NCBI RefSeq assembly: GCF_024399335.1 | Contig: NZ_CP075339.1 | Coordinates: 2,604,001-2,668,000 of the forward strand | Length of the DNA: 64,000 nt | From: Leucobacter aridicollis | Lineage (GTDB): Bacteria > Actinomycetota > Actinomycetes > Actinomycetales > Microbacteriaceae | Direction: 5' to 3' | Part shown: positions 40,275 to 49,527 of the stretch, in pieces | Position numbering within the stretch: the first letter of the stretch is position 1 | How the letters are laid out: each line of letters begins with the position of its first letter | Made by a program: the position numbers and the translations under genes | The notes under the pieces: generated by a model | Seen by the model: only the letters and a program-made list of their open reading frames with translations | Databases searched by the model: none | Told to the model about the DNA's origin: nothing

Positions 40275-41207
40275 CTAGCCTTCGATGACGCGAGCGCCGT
40301 GCACCGGACCGGTAACAGTGAGGGCGCTGACTCCAGCGCGGGTCAGCACCGACTTCAGCTCCGACGCTTCTTGCGCGCTCTCGACCAGGAACGCGACGGT
40401 CGGCCCGGAGCCGGACACGATCCCGGCGAGCGCACCGCGCGACTCCCCGAGTTCGAGGAGCTTCGTGAGCTCTGGCGCGAGGCGCAGCGCCGCGGCCTGC
40501 AGGTCGTTGTGCATGGAGTCAGCGAGCGACTCGGCGTCACCGACTCGCACGGCTTGCAGCACTGCGGTCTCCACCTTCACGTATTCGGGCTGCTCGCCGA
40601 GCTCATTTGCGTGGTCGTCGCGGTGGCGATCCAGCATGTTATAGACCTCCGGCGTGCTGAGCCCGCCGTCGGACAGGGCGAGCACCCAGTGGAAGGTCCC
40701 CTTCGCGAGCGCCTGACTCAGTTCGTCGCCGCGACCGGTGCCGACGGCGGTGCCGCCCTCAAGCGCGAACGGCACGTCAGCGCCGAGCTCCGCAGCAAGC
40801 GAGGCGAGCCCGGATCGCCCAACCCCCGTGCACCACAGTTCGTCACACGCGAGCAGGGTCGCCGCTGCGTCGGCTGACCCGCCGCCCATGCCGCCCGCAA
40901 TCGGTACGCGCTTGAGCACGGTGAGATCGACCCCGCCTTCGTAGCCAGTGTGAGCCGCAAGCAGCTTCGCCGCTCGAATCGCGAGGTTCGAGTCGTCTGT
41001 CGCGAGCCCAGTCGTGTCGATGGGGCCCCCGAAGCGCAGCGAGAACGTGTCGGACTCGGTCGCCGTCACTTCCTCAAACAGCGAGACCGCCTGGTAGAGC
41101 GAGGCAACCTCGTGGTAGCCGTCGTCTTGGAGCGCACCAACGCGAAAGTAGACGTTGATCTTACCGGGCGCTCGCACGGTGATCGATCTTCGCTGGTCGC
41201 TCCGCAT
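40275..41207 (-). CDS. ispE: 4-diphosphocytidyl-2-C-methyl-D-erythritol kinase
   Basis: GHMP kinase of 310 aa of the non-mevalonate isoprenoid pathway; it phosphorylates CDP-methylerythritol at the 2-hydroxyl. Markers are the N-terminal [14 protein letters not shown] with the catalytic Lys, the ATP loop [15 protein letters not shown], and [12 protein letters not shown] near the C-terminus. ATG 41207, 10 bp after the ksgA stop, is preferred to upstream starts inside ksgA. The order metG-tatD-ksgA-ispE is common in actinobacteria. Confidence 0.94.
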   Translation of the reverse strand: MRSDQRRSITVRAPGKINVYFRVGALQDDGYHEVASLYQAVSLFEEVTATESDTFSLRFGGPIDTTGLATDDSNLAIRAAKLLAAHTGYEGGVDLTVLKRVPIAGGMGGGSADAAATLLACDELWCTGVGRSGLASLAAELGADVPFALEGGTAVGTGRGDELSQALAKGTFHWVLALSDGGLSTPEVYNMLDRHRDDHANELGEQPEYVKVETAVLQAVRVGDAESLADSMHNDLQAAALRLAPELTKLLELGESRGALAGIVSGSGPTVAFLVESAQEASELKSVLTRAGVSALTVTGPVHGARVIEG

Positions 41208-41217
41208 GCTTCCTACG

Positions 41218-42090
41218 CTAGCGCAAGTCTGAGGCCGCTCGTGACCGTGCGATCGCGAGGAAGTCGGTGATGTGTAGCTGCTCTGCTCGCGCCGTGGGAG
41301 CAATGCCGGCGTGTTCGATGATCCCGACGGCGTGTTCTGCCCCGAGCACAGGTTGGAGCGCCTGACGAATCATCTTTCGACGCTGCGCGAAGGCCGCGTT
41401 CACGAGCTCGAACGTGAGGACACGTTCGGCCTCGGTTCCGAGATGCTCGGCGCGTCGCTCGTACGAAACGAGCACCGAGTCGACGCCGGGCACTGGCCAG
41501 AAGATTCGCCGGCTCACGGTGCCCGCGATCCCCCACTCCCCATACCAGGTGGCCTTCGCGCTCGGCGCGCCGTACTCCTTCGTTCCGGGCCCTGCAGCGA
41601 TCCTGTACCCCACCTCGGCCTGCACCATCACCAGCCCGCGATCGAGCGTCGGAATGAGCTCGAGGAGGTGCATGAGGATCGGCACAGACACGTTGTACGG
41701 CAGGTTCGCGACGAGGGCCGTCGGCTGGCTTGGAAGGCCCGCGAGGTGCTCGGCCGAAAGGTCAAGCGCGTCTGTGTAGATCACGCGGAAGCGCTCGGCC
41801 GCCTCCGGCTGCATGGTGCGAATGGTGGCCGGCAGCTCGGCAGCGAGTCGAGAGTCGATCTCGATCGCGGTGACGTCGGCGCCGACCTCGGTGATGCCGA
41901 GCGTCAACGACCCGAGACCGGGTCCGATCTCGATGACTGCGGTATCCGCTCCGACGCCCGCGAGCCGCACAATCTTGCGCACGGTGTTCGGGTCGATCAC
42001 GAAGTTCTGCCCGAGCTTCTTCGTCGGCGAGACGTCGAGCCGTTCCGCCAGTTCGCGGACCTCGACGGGGCCGAGCAGCGCGCTACTCAT
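41218..42090 (-). CDS. rsmA: 16S rRNA dimethyladenosine transferase
   Basis: SAM-dependent enzyme (also called KsgA) of 290 aa that dimethylates two adjacent adenosines near the 3' end of 16S rRNA. Motifs: [14 protein letters not shown], the SAM loop [12 protein letters not shown], and the catalytic [11 protein letters not shown]. The ATG overlaps the tatD stop by 8 bp. The carboxy-terminal rRNA-binding domain is present and of normal length. Confidence 0.95.
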   Translation of the reverse strand: MSSALLGPVEVRELAERLDVSPTKKLGQNFVIDPNTVRKIVRLAGVGADTAVIEIGPGLGSLTLGITEVGADVTAIEIDSRLAAELPATIRTMQPEAAERFRVIYTDALDLSAEHLAGLPSQPTALVANLPYNVSVPILMHLLELIPTLDRGLVMVQAEVGYRIAAGPGTKEYGAPSAKATWYGEWGIAGTVSRRIFWPVPGVDSVLVSYERRAEHLGTEAERVLTFELVNAAFAQRRKMIRQALQPVLGAEHAVGIIEHAGIAPTARAEQLHITDFLAIARSRAASDLR

Positions 42091-43027
42091 TGGTATCCAT
42101 CTCCCACGTGCCATACACGCGCTCAGTGTTTGCCGCGAGCTGGCGGCACACGTCTTCCAGCGGCAGGTCCTGCACCTCGGCGAGGCGTCGAACAGTGTGC
42201 GGCATGAGGTAAGGCGCGTTTGGGCGGCCGCGCAGCGGCTCGGGTGTGAGGAAGGGCGCGTCGGTCTCGACGAGCACGAGTTCTGGCTTAGCTGTCGCGA
42301 GCGCCTCGCGCAGCGCCGGAGCGTTCTTGAACGTCATGGTTCCCGCGAACGACATGTACCAGCCACGCTCGTTGCAGATCTTCGCGAGCGCCGCGTCGCC
42401 CGAGAAGCAGTGGAACACCGTGCGCTCGGGGGCTCCCACGCGGGTGAGCGTCGCGACGACCTCGTCGTGCGCATCGCGGTCGTGAATCTGCAACGCGATG
42501 CCGTTCGCTTTCGCGATCTCAATGTGCGTCTCAAACGACTCGTACTGCGCCTCGCGCCCGTCTTCGCCCGTGCGGAAGAAGTCGAGGCCTGTCTCCCCCA
42601 CCGCACGCACACGGGGCTGGGTGGCAAGCCGCGCAATCTCCGAGAGGTGTTCTGAGAGGGTTCCAGCTGCTGCGAGCCGCGGCGCTTCGTTCGGGTGCAG
42701 CGCGACCGCGGCGAGAACGCGCGCGTCGTTCGCGGCGAACTCAGCACTCCAACGGCTCGTCTCGAGATCGGTGCCGACCTGCACGACTCCGCGCACGCCG
42801 ACAGCCTCGGCCCGCGCGAGCGATTCGAGCGGGTCGAGCTGCGTGACGCCATCCTCAAATTCGAGGTGCGTGTGGTTGTCATACAGCGGGAACGGCAGCG
42901 GCTCCGGGCTTGCAGGTCGCGTCAAGTCACGCGTCTGCTTCCCAGGCCCGTCGGGCGCTTCGCGGCGCTTGCGGATTCCGCCAGCAGGAGTCTGCGAAGG
43001 GGTCGCCCCCTCAGCTGCGGGGCTCAC
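42083..43027 (-). CDS. tatD: TatD-family metal-dependent hydrolase
   Basis: TIM-barrel DNase/hydrolase of 314 aa. Metal-ligand motifs are YDNHTHLEFEDG at about residue 50, GETGLDFFR in the centre, IHDRDAHDE and ETDAPFLTP near the end. The first 45 residues are an extra charged tail not found in E. coli TatD, so a start further in is possible. GTG 43027 overlaps the metG stop (GTGA). The gene is between metG and ksgA in one operon. Confidence 0.92.
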   Translation of the reverse strand: MSPAAEGATPSQTPAGGIRKRREAPDGPGKQTRDLTRPASPEPLPFPLYDNHTHLEFEDGVTQLDPLESLARAEAVGVRGVVQVGTDLETSRWSAEFAANDARVLAAVALHPNEAPRLAAAGTLSEHLSEIARLATQPRVRAVGETGLDFFRTGEDGREAQYESFETHIEIAKANGIALQIHDRDAHDEVVATLTRVGAPERTVFHCFSGDAALAKICNERGWYMSFAGTMTFKNAPALREALATAKPELVLVETDAPFLTPEPLRGRPNAPYLMPHTVRRLAEVQDLPLEDVCRQLAANTERVYGTWEMDTNE

Positions 43028-44619
43028 TTACTGTCGCCCTCGGTCTCGATCCGGGGGAAGAGAACGGGAAGCGGATGCTGGGTCGCGCCCGCGGGCAGGC
43101 GGCCCCAGGTCCCAGCGTCACGTAGCGACTGCGCGGCGAGCGCTCCGAGGCTCTCCTCCGCTCCGAGCGCAGCCCAGAGCTTGCCTGTCGATTCAGGGAT
43201 CACGGGGTGCAAGAGCTCAGCGAGCACGCGCAGGCCCTCAGAGACGGTGTAGAGCACGGTGCCGAGGCGCTCACGCTTGGTTTCGTCCTTTGCGAGCACC
43301 CATGGCGTCTGCTCTGTGATGTAGCCGTTGAGCGCGTCGACGAGCTCCCAGATTGAGGTGAGCGCCTCATGGATAGCGAACGCCTCAATGTGGGCGTCAG
43401 CGTCGGCAGCTGCCTTCGCGGCGAGCTCGCGGATCGCGGCATCAGCTGGCTCCTCGGCCCCAGCGGCGGGAACAACACCGTCGAAGTACTTGACGTTCAT
43501 CGCAAGCAGACGGCTCGCGAGGTTTCCGAAGCCGTTCGCGAGCTCTGCCTGGTAGCGCGCTGCGAGGTCCTCCCAGCTGAACGAGCCATCATGGCCGAAC
43601 GATACTGCGCGCATGAAGTAGTAACGGAACGCATCGGCACCGAAGGTGTCAGTGATCTCGTTCGGCGCGATGCCAGTGAGCTTCGACTTTGACATCTTCT
43701 CGCCACCGACGAGCAACCAGCCGTGTGCGAACACATTTGACGGCACCTCGAGGCCTGCAGCCATGAGCATCGCGGGCCAAATCACGGCGTGGAAGCGCAG
43801 AATGTCCTTGCCGACGATCTGCACAGCCGGCCAATGCTTGAGATCGGCTGTCGGATCGGCGGGGTTCTGCCCGTAGCCGCGCGCGGTGATGTAGTTGAGC
43901 AGCGCGTCGAACCACACGTAAGTAACGTGTGCAGAGTCCCACGGGATCGGGATACCCCAGTCAAACGACGTGCGTGAGATTGAAAGGTCTTCAAGGCCCT
44001 GCTGCACGAAGGCGATTACCTCGTTGCGCGCACTCGCAGGCTGCACGAAGTCGGGGCGCTCCTCGTAGAGCGCGAGCAACCGATCCTGGAACGCGCTCAT
44101 CTTGAAGAAGTAGTTCTTCTCCTGGAGCAGTTCAAGAGGCTTCGAGTGGATCGCGCAGACCTTCTCGCCCTCGAATGCACCCTCTCCGTCGACGATCTCG
44201 CTCTTCGGTTTGAACTCCTCACACCCGACGCAGTAGAGCGCTTCGAACTCGCCGGCATAGACGTGGCCGTCGTCGTGCAGCCGCTGCAAGAACGTCTCGA
44301 CACCAACCTTGTGTCGCTCATCGGTCGTGCGAATGAAGTCATCGTTCGAGATGTTGATGGTGTCGAGCAGCGGGCGCCACGACGACTCAACCAGGCGGTC
44401 TGCCCACTCCTTCGGGTGCACGCCGTTCGCCGTCGCGGTGCGCAGGATCTTCTGCCCGTGCTCGTCCGTGCCGGTGAGGAAGAACGTCTCGTCGCCAGCC
44501 TGGCGGTGCCAGCGAGCAAGCACGTCGGCAGCCACCTCGGTGTAGGCATGCCCGATGTGCGGGGCATCGTTAACGTAGAAGATCGGCGTGGAGACGGAGA
44601 ACGAAGAGGACTGGGCCAT
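43024..44619 (-). CDS. metG: Methionyl-tRNA synthetase
   Basis: Class I aminoacyl-tRNA synthetase of 531 aa that charges tRNA-Met. The HIGH box is HIGHAYTEVAAD (residues about 20-31) and the KMSKS box KMSKSKLTGI. The inserted connective domain has CVGCEEFKPKSE, with a reduced zinc-knuckle Cys pair. Length without a C-terminal EMAP domain matches actinobacterial MetRS. ATG 44619 was chosen; ATG 44628 is 3 codons upstream and also possible. Confidence 0.95.
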   Translation of the reverse strand: MAQSSSFSVSTPIFYVNDAPHIGHAYTEVAADVLARWHRQAGDETFFLTGTDEHGQKILRTATANGVHPKEWADRLVESSWRPLLDTINISNDDFIRTTDERHKVGVETFLQRLHDDGHVYAGEFEALYCVGCEEFKPKSEIVDGEGAFEGEKVCAIHSKPLELLQEKNYFFKMSAFQDRLLALYEERPDFVQPASARNEVIAFVQQGLEDLSISRTSFDWGIPIPWDSAHVTYVWFDALLNYITARGYGQNPADPTADLKHWPAVQIVGKDILRFHAVIWPAMLMAAGLEVPSNVFAHGWLLVGGEKMSKSKLTGIAPNEITDTFGADAFRYYFMRAVSFGHDGSFSWEDLAARYQAELANGFGNLASRLLAMNVKYFDGVVPAAGAEEPADAAIRELAAKAAADADAHIEAFAIHEALTSIWELVDALNGYITEQTPWVLAKDETKRERLGTVLYTVSEGLRVLAELLHPVIPESTGKLWAALGAEESLGALAAQSLRDAGTWGRLPAGATQHPLPVLFPRIETEGDSK

Positions 44620-44694
44620 GAGTTCCATTCTATTGGGAGCGCGGGGCGCCTGGGGCCGTGTTACGCCGACAGCGCCACGCACCGAGGAAGCTGA

Positions 44695-45162
44695 CTAGCC
44701 GACTGTAATTGTCGGCTCGTGCGTGACCGGGAAGTTCACCGACCTCGCAATGAAGCAGTTCTCGAACGCGTCACGGTGCGCGGCGCGTGCAGCATCGATC
44801 ATGGATGCATCAGAGACAGTCACTTGCGGCCTGAGCGTCACCTCGGTGAACTCGCCCCCGAGCCCCTCCTGGCGCATCACGCCGACTGCGGCGTCACGGT
44901 ACGAGGTCACGACGACACCCGCACGCACAGCCATGTGCAGATACGACAGCATGTGGCACTGGGCCAGTGCCGTAACGAGCAACTCCTCGGGGTTCCAGCG
45001 ACCGCGATCACCCCGGAACGTCGGGTCAGCCGACCCCTGGAGTTCTTCTTTGCCTGCTGCGCGGATGACGAGCTCCCGACCATAGTCACGGTAGCCGCTC
45101 GTGCCGGTCCCACGGTTTCCCTGCCACTCGACTTCGATCTGGTATTCGTGCTCGTTTTGCAT
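44695..45162 (-). CDS. OsmC/Ohr-family redox protein
   Basis: 155 aa. OsmC fold with the two redox Cys in LAQCHMLSYL (about residue 69) and ENCFIARSV (about 138). Such proteins reduce organic hydroperoxides through this Cys pair. It lacks a signal peptide. It is divergent from gabT across 45 bp and lies 75 bp upstream of metG in the same direction. Confidence 0.87.
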   Translation of the reverse strand: MQNEHEYQIEVEWQGNRGTGTSGYRDYGRELVIRAAGKEELQGSADPTFRGDRGRWNPEELLVTALAQCHMLSYLHMAVRAGVVVTSYRDAAVGVMRQEGLGGEFTEVTLRPQVTVSDASMIDAARAAHRDAFENCFIARSVNFPVTHEPTITVG

Positions 45163-45207
45163 AGCCCTATCGTAGAGTCCTCGGATAGTCGGGAGTAAGC
45201 TTGCTCC

Positions 45208-46548
45208 ATGACCTCAGACATGTTGGAAGCAGAAATTACTCAGGAGCGTAAGCTCGTCACCGAGATTCCAGGACCGCGTTCACGCGAGATCCACGAGCGT
45301 CGTCAGCGAGTCATCCCACCGGGCGTCCACACAGTCTTCCCCGTCTACATCGATCGTGCGCACGATTCGATCGTCGTTGACGTTGATGGCAACCAGCTCA
45401 TCGACGTCTGCGGTGGTATTGGCGTCACCACGATCGGCCACACCGACGAGGCTGTCGTCGCTGCCGCTCGCGAGCAGGTCGGCAAAGTCACTCACACGCT
45501 GTTCACAATGAACGCCTACGAGCCCTACGTTCGAGTCGCTGAGCTGCTTGCCCAGCACGTTCCCGGCGACGGCGACTACAAGACGCTGCTCATGAACTCA
45601 GGCGCGGAGGCTGTCGAGAACGGCGTCAAGATCGCCCGCAAGTTCACCGGTCGTCCAGGTGTCGCGGTGCTCGAGCACGCCTACCACGGTCGCACGATGC
45701 TCACGAGCAGCATGAACCATAAGGGTGCACCGTACGCGCTCGGCTACGGCCCCCGCGCCGGCGACATCTACCGCGCACCGAACTCGCACCCCCTCCACGA
45801 CGGTCTAACCGGCGAGGAGGCTGCGAAGCGCACAATCAAGTACCTCGAGAAGACCGCTGGCGCCTCTGACCTTGCGTGCCTCGTCGTCGAGCCGATCCAG
45901 GGCGAGGGCGGCTTCGTCGTCCCCGCCGATGGCTACCTGCCCGCGCTCGCCGCGTGGTGCAAGGAGAACGGGATCGTCTTCATCGCTGACGAGGTGCAGG
46001 CCGGCATGGCCCGCACAGGCACCATGTTCTCGATCGAGCAGTTTGGTGTGCAGCCCGACATCGTGCTCTCGGCGAAGGGCATTGCTGGCGGCCTTCCGCT
46101 CGCGGGCATCACCGGACGCGCGGAGATCATGGACAAGTCGATGCCCGGTGGCCTTGGCGGCACCTTCGGCGGCAACCCAGTCTCGTGCGCTGCCGCGGTC
46201 GCGGTGTTCGAGCGCGTCGAGAGCCTCGGCTTGCTTGCAGAGGCGAAGCGCATCGAGCAGACCTTCGGCGGGGCGCTGCGCGAGCTCCAGAGCGAGTTCG
46301 ACGCAATTGCCGAGGTCCGCGGCAAGGGCGCCATGCTCGCGATCGAGATTGTGAAGCCGGGCACCCTTGAGCCCGACGCAGACCGCGTCAACGCGATCAT
46401 TGACTACGCGGGCAAGCAGGGCGTCATCCTGCTGTCGGCTGGCCTGTACGGCGAGGCGATCCGCTTCCTTCCGTCGTTGAAGATGAGCGACGAGCTGCTG
46501 CTCGACGTTGTGAGCGTGCTGCGAGAGGCATTCGCGGCCACCGCGTAG
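45208..46548 (+). CDS. gabT: 4-aminobutyrate aminotransferase
   Basis: Class III PLP aminotransferase of 446 aa that converts 4-aminobutyrate and 2-oxoglutarate to succinate semialdehyde and glutamate. Blocks: VPPGVHTVFPVYIDRA-like opening, MNSGAEAVENGVKIAR, EPIQGEGGF, IADEVQAGMARTG and the PLP Lys in LSAKGIAGGLP. The N-terminal part is the GabT pattern rather than ornithine aminotransferase. It has its own strong terminator immediately downstream. No succinate-semialdehyde dehydrogenase gene is adjacent. Confidence 0.9.
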   Translation: MTSDMLEAEITQERKLVTEIPGPRSREIHERRQRVIPPGVHTVFPVYIDRAHDSIVVDVDGNQLIDVCGGIGVTTIGHTDEAVVAAAREQVGKVTHTLFTMNAYEPYVRVAELLAQHVPGDGDYKTLLMNSGAEAVENGVKIARKFTGRPGVAVLEHAYHGRTMLTSSMNHKGAPYALGYGPRAGDIYRAPNSHPLHDGLTGEEAAKRTIKYLEKTAGASDLACLVVEPIQGEGGFVVPADGYLPALAAWCKENGIVFIADEVQAGMARTGTMFSIEQFGVQPDIVLSAKGIAGGLPLAGITGRAEIMDKSMPGGLGGTFGGNPVSCAAAVAVFERVESLGLLAEAKRIEQTFGGALRELQSEFDAIAEVRGKGAMLAIEIVKPGTLEPDADRVNAIIDYAGKQGVILLSAGLYGEAIRFLPSLKMSDELLLDVVSVLREAFAATA

Positions 46549-46560
46549 CACCTCCACGCA

Positions 46561-46606
46561 ACGCAGAAGGGGTCCGGGCCACGGTTGGCCTGGGCCCCTT
46601 CTGCGT
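46561..46606. terminator. Strong hairpin terminator after gabT
   Basis: Perfect 12-bp arms ACGCAGAAGGGG/CCCCTTCTGCGT extended inward by partial pairing of TCCGGGCC with GGCCTGGG around ACGGTT. It starts 13 bp after the gabT stop. A classic GC-rich actinobacterial terminator, able to work on both strands. Confidence 0.75.
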
Positions 46607-46609
46607 TCT

Positions 46610-46797
46610 CGATCCCAGGCACCACCCCTCACGCCTCACGCACCACACCCCACCGAGGCTCCGCCGAAGAGCCACATCCCTGCAGCAGGGCCCCTTGCCA
46701 ACCGTCTGGATGTGGCGGTCTTGCAAGAATGGGGCTCTCTGGCCGGGGTTGGCGGAGTGAGGGGTTGAGGGTCACAGCGCAGGCGACCCCTGCAATA
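46610..46797. other. Structured intergenic stretch after gabT, no gene seen
   Basis: Contains nested inverted repeats: ACCCCTCAC/GTGAGGGGT (46624-46632 with 46757-46765), CCACATCC/GGATGTGG (46672-46679 with 46708-46715) and GGCTC/GAGCC (46657-46673). No credible reading frame. It could be an RNA structure or just terminator debris; see findings. Confidence 0.4.
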
Positions 46798-47568
46798 CTA
46801 GGCCGTTGAGGGCCCGCCCGCCCGTTCCTCTGGTGTCACCCCAAGCAACAGTGTCCGCAGCGCCAACTCCGCGACGGCAGACTCGTCTCGATCGAGCGCC
46901 CGAGACTGCGTGAGCCCCGCATCACCGAGCCTGCGCTCCGCGGCCGCAAGTGCCGCAATGAGTTCCGCGACAATGGTTCGGACCTCCTCTCGACGGTCGG
47001 GGGTACGCCGCCCGAACAGCATCGCCTCAAGAGTCAGCGTGACCGCCTGGGCAAGCCGCTGCGATTCGGGCTGCGCCGCGGCACCGGTCACGGTACCCGA
47101 CACGGGCCCGCCTGCGGCCTGTGCTTCATCTGGCGCGCTCCCGCTCTCAGCCGCCCCCTGAAGGCCGAGGCCAGCGAGTTCCTCTGCAGCGGCGCGGAGT
47201 GCGGCGAGGAACGTCTGTTCCTTCGACCCGAAATGGCTGTAAACAGCACCCTTCGTGAACCCAGCTGCCTGTGCGATGTCCTCAAGCGAGACACCGGCGT
47301 AGCCACGTTCGGCGAAGAGCCGCACTGCCTGTTCGAGCAGTTTTTCCTTGGTAGTCAGCGGCTTTGCTCGCTGTTCAACCCAGGCGCTCGCCTGCGCGAG
47401 GGCCTGAGCCGCGGCGAGAAGCCCCTTCGTCACCCCGGTCTCTGCCTGCGCGCCGGCACTGCCGAGCGACTGCCCAAACTGGCCAGCGGCTTCAGCTAGC
47501 GCCCTGGCGGCGTCGCGCAGGCGCTGTTCGCCGCTCAGGTCTGGTCCCCCAGGAGGTTGTGTAGCCAT
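46798..47568 (-). CDS. TetR-family transcriptional regulator
   Basis: 256 aa. The first 80 residues are an Ala/Gly/Gln-rich N-terminal extension; the TetR helix-turn-helix follows: LLEQAVRLFAERGYAGVSLEDIAQAAGFTKGAVY and the HFGSKEQTF recognition end. The ligand domain is Ala/Glu-rich and unremarkable. ATG 47568 has no clear ribosome site; starts further upstream are possible, but they run through the operator. It is divergent from an ABC-2 exporter operon it probably represses. Confidence 0.88.
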   Translation of the reverse strand: MATQPPGGPDLSGEQRLRDAARALAEAAGQFGQSLGSAGAQAETGVTKGLLAAAQALAQASAWVEQRAKPLTTKEKLLEQAVRLFAERGYAGVSLEDIAQAAGFTKGAVYSHFGSKEQTFLAALRAAAEELAGLGLQGAAESGSAPDEAQAAGGPVSGTVTGAAAQPESQRLAQAVTLTLEAMLFGRRTPDRREEVRTIVAELIAALAAAERRLGDAGLTQSRALDRDESAVAELALRTLLLGVTPEERAGGPSTA

Positions 47569-47622
47569 GTCACAAGCGTACCCGAGATACCCGGAAAGAT
47601 CCCCTTGCGTCATTGAGATACC

Positions 47623-47638
47623 TATGAGTATATTCATA
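47623..47638. promoter_or_regulatory. Candidate TetR operator
   Basis: Near-palindrome TATGAGTATATTCATA, 16 bp with only two mismatched positions, set in an AT-rich promoter island between the divergent TetR and ABC genes, 34 bp before the ABC start. A wider GATAC/GTATC pair flanks it. Position and symmetry fit autoregulation and repression of the exporter. Confidence 0.5.
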
Positions 47639-47671
47639 CCAATCAGTATCTGACTCGTTAGGAGCATCTCG

Positions 47672-48664
47672 ATGTCCCCCATCCATTCGTCGCCTGCCAG
47701 CGACCCAGCACTGCTGCCAGCGGCGAGTGCGACAGGCGAGCCAGTGCTCTCAATCGAGCACCTCGTGAAGCAGTACGGCGGCAAAAAGGCCCCCGCGAAC
47801 GACGACGTCTCACTCACCGCTCACGCCGGCCGGGTTCTCGGTGTGCTCGGGCACAATGGCGCAGGAAAGACGACGATGGTGAACCAGATCGTCGGGCTAC
47901 TTCGCCCCACGTCGGGCACCATTCGCGTAAGCGGCGTCGACGCCGTCGCCCATGCCGCCCGAGCGCGCGAGATCGTCGCAGTACAGGCCCAGGCGAACGT
48001 GCCCATCACCGGGCTCACCCCGCGAAAGGCGGTCGAGCTCGTTGGCCGTATTCGTGGCGGGGCGCCAGAAGCCGTACGCCGCCGCACGAACAATCTCCTC
48101 GAAGCGCTCGATCTCGGCCCCTGGGCAGACACCCCGGCAGAGAAGATCTCTGGCGGGGTCGCGCGGCTCACCGCATTCTGCATGACCGTCGTTCAGCCAG
48201 CCGACCTCGTGATTCTTGACGAGCCAACAAACGACGTCGATCCGGCAAGGCGCCGTCTCCTCTGGGATGCGATTCGCGACACAGCCGCGGCCGGCGCGGC
48301 AGTGCTCCTTGTCACGCACAACGTCCGGGAGGCCGAGCGCACAGTCGATGACCTGGTGGTGCTCGACGGCGGTCGGGTGCTCGCGGCCGGCAGCCCCGCC
48401 GAGCTCACGGCGCACCTTCGCGGCGAGCTCTTTCTTGAGCTCGACGGCCGAGACCTTCCCACTCTTCCACCGGGGCTTCGCCCGAGCGTCACACGCCCAG
48501 CGCAGAGCATCGTCCCTGTCCCCGCCGCACGTGGAGCCGAGGTTGTGGCGTGGGCACAGACAGCGGTCGAGCGAGGCGAAGTCGAGCGGTTCTCACTCAC
48601 ACCGGCCTCGCTTGAGGACGCGTACCTTGAGCTCGTCGGCGCGGGGACGGAGGTCGCAGCATGA
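47672..48664 (+). CDS. ABC-2 type exporter ATP-binding protein
   Basis: 330 aa ATPase of the DrrA/CcmA-like class. Walker A is GHNGAGKT (about residues 61-68) and Walker B LVILDEPTNDVDP, followed by VTHNV with the switch His. The signature reads ISGGVARLTAF, a change from LSGGQ, as in some exporters. A 100-residue C-terminal extension is present. AGGAG precedes ATG 47672. The next gene overlaps by 4 bp and encodes the permease. Probably an efflux pump for drugs or lipids. Confidence 0.91.
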   Translation: MSPIHSSPASDPALLPAASATGEPVLSIEHLVKQYGGKKAPANDDVSLTAHAGRVLGVLGHNGAGKTTMVNQIVGLLRPTSGTIRVSGVDAVAHAARAREIVAVQAQANVPITGLTPRKAVELVGRIRGGAPEAVRRRTNNLLEALDLGPWADTPAEKISGGVARLTAFCMTVVQPADLVILDEPTNDVDPARRRLLWDAIRDTAAAGAAVLLVTHNVREAERTVDDLVVLDGGRVLAAGSPAELTAHLRGELFLELDGRDLPTLPPGLRPSVTRPAQSIVPVPAARGAEVVAWAQTAVERGEVERFSLTPASLEDAYLELVGAGTEVAA

Positions 48665-49467
48665 CCTCCCTCACGACCGCTCCGACGCTCGTCAGCACGC
48701 CCGCACCGGGCGGGTCCCCCGCCGCCCGCACACTGCGCGGCCTCCGCGGAACGCTGCTTCTCATTCAGTGGCAGGTCAGACGCCAAGCACAGTTCCTCCC
48801 GCTCATGGCAGTCGTCCAGACGGCGCTCGCCGTGTCCACTGTGCTCGGCTACGGGCTACTCATTGGCGACGTCAACCATGAGGCTGCACTGTTCCTGGCG
48901 ACTGGGGCCCCGACGATCACGCTTATCGTGATCGGCCTCGTGATGACTCCGCAGGCGATGGTGCAGGCACGCACCGAGGGGAGCGCCGATTGGTTGCGAA
49001 CGCTCCCACTCCCCCGCGGCGCGTTTCTCGCCGCAGACCTCACGGTGTGGACGCTGCTCGCGCTCCCCGGCCTGATCCTGGGGACGATTGTTGGCGCGCT
49101 CCGCTACGACATCACCTACCAGTTGGCGCCGTGGGTGCTGCCCGTCGCGATTCTGATTTCGCTGACAGCCGCGTCGATCGGGTACGCGTTTGCGGCGCTG
49201 CTGCCACCAATGATCACTCAGCTCGTCTCGCAGATGCTTGTCTTTCTGCTGTTGCTGTTCTCGCCAGTCAGCTTCCCAGCCGCCAACCTGCCGGACTGGC
49301 TTCGCGCGGCGCACGAGATCCTTCCAATCGAGCCAATGGCGAACCTCATGCGCGCTGGCCTCGCCGGCCAGGCGTTCGACGCGACACCACGAGACCTCGT
49401 CACTGTGGTTGTCTGGTGCGCAGCTGCCGTCGCAGCTGCCGTGCTGGCGCTGCGCCGCCGCGGATAG
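48661..49467 (+). CDS. ABC-2 type exporter permease
   Basis: 268 aa, about six transmembrane helices, of the ABC-2/DrrB-like family. The N-terminal 35 residues are cytoplasmic, followed by a first helix near VVQTALAVSTVLGYGLLIG. A conserved LFSPVSFPAANLPDWLRAAHEILPIEPMANLMRAG segment occurs near the end (shown only in part by position about 200-240). The start overlaps the ATPase stop (ATGA). It is downstream of the TetR-controlled promoter and followed by a strong terminator. Confidence 0.9.
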   Translation: MTSLTTAPTLVSTPAPGGSPAARTLRGLRGTLLLIQWQVRRQAQFLPLMAVVQTALAVSTVLGYGLLIGDVNHEAALFLATGAPTITLIVIGLVMTPQAMVQARTEGSADWLRTLPLPRGAFLAADLTVWTLLALPGLILGTIVGALRYDITYQLAPWVLPVAILISLTAASIGYAFAALLPPMITQLVSQMLVFLLLLFSPVSFPAANLPDWLRAAHEILPIEPMANLMRAGLAGQAFDATPRDLVTVVVWCAAAVAAAVLALRRRG

Positions 49468-49471
49468 CGAA

Positions 49472-49502
49472 ACACCGGGCGCCCCATGCGGGCGCCCGGT
49501 GT
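49472..49502. terminator. Strong terminator hairpin after the ABC-2 permease
   Basis: Perfect 13-bp arms ACACCGGGCGCCC/GGGCGCCCGGTGT with a CATGC loop. It separates the convergent permease and lipoprotein genes and can act in both directions. Confidence 0.75.
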
Positions 49503-49527
49503 CATCACGCAGCGATCAGGATCGGGT

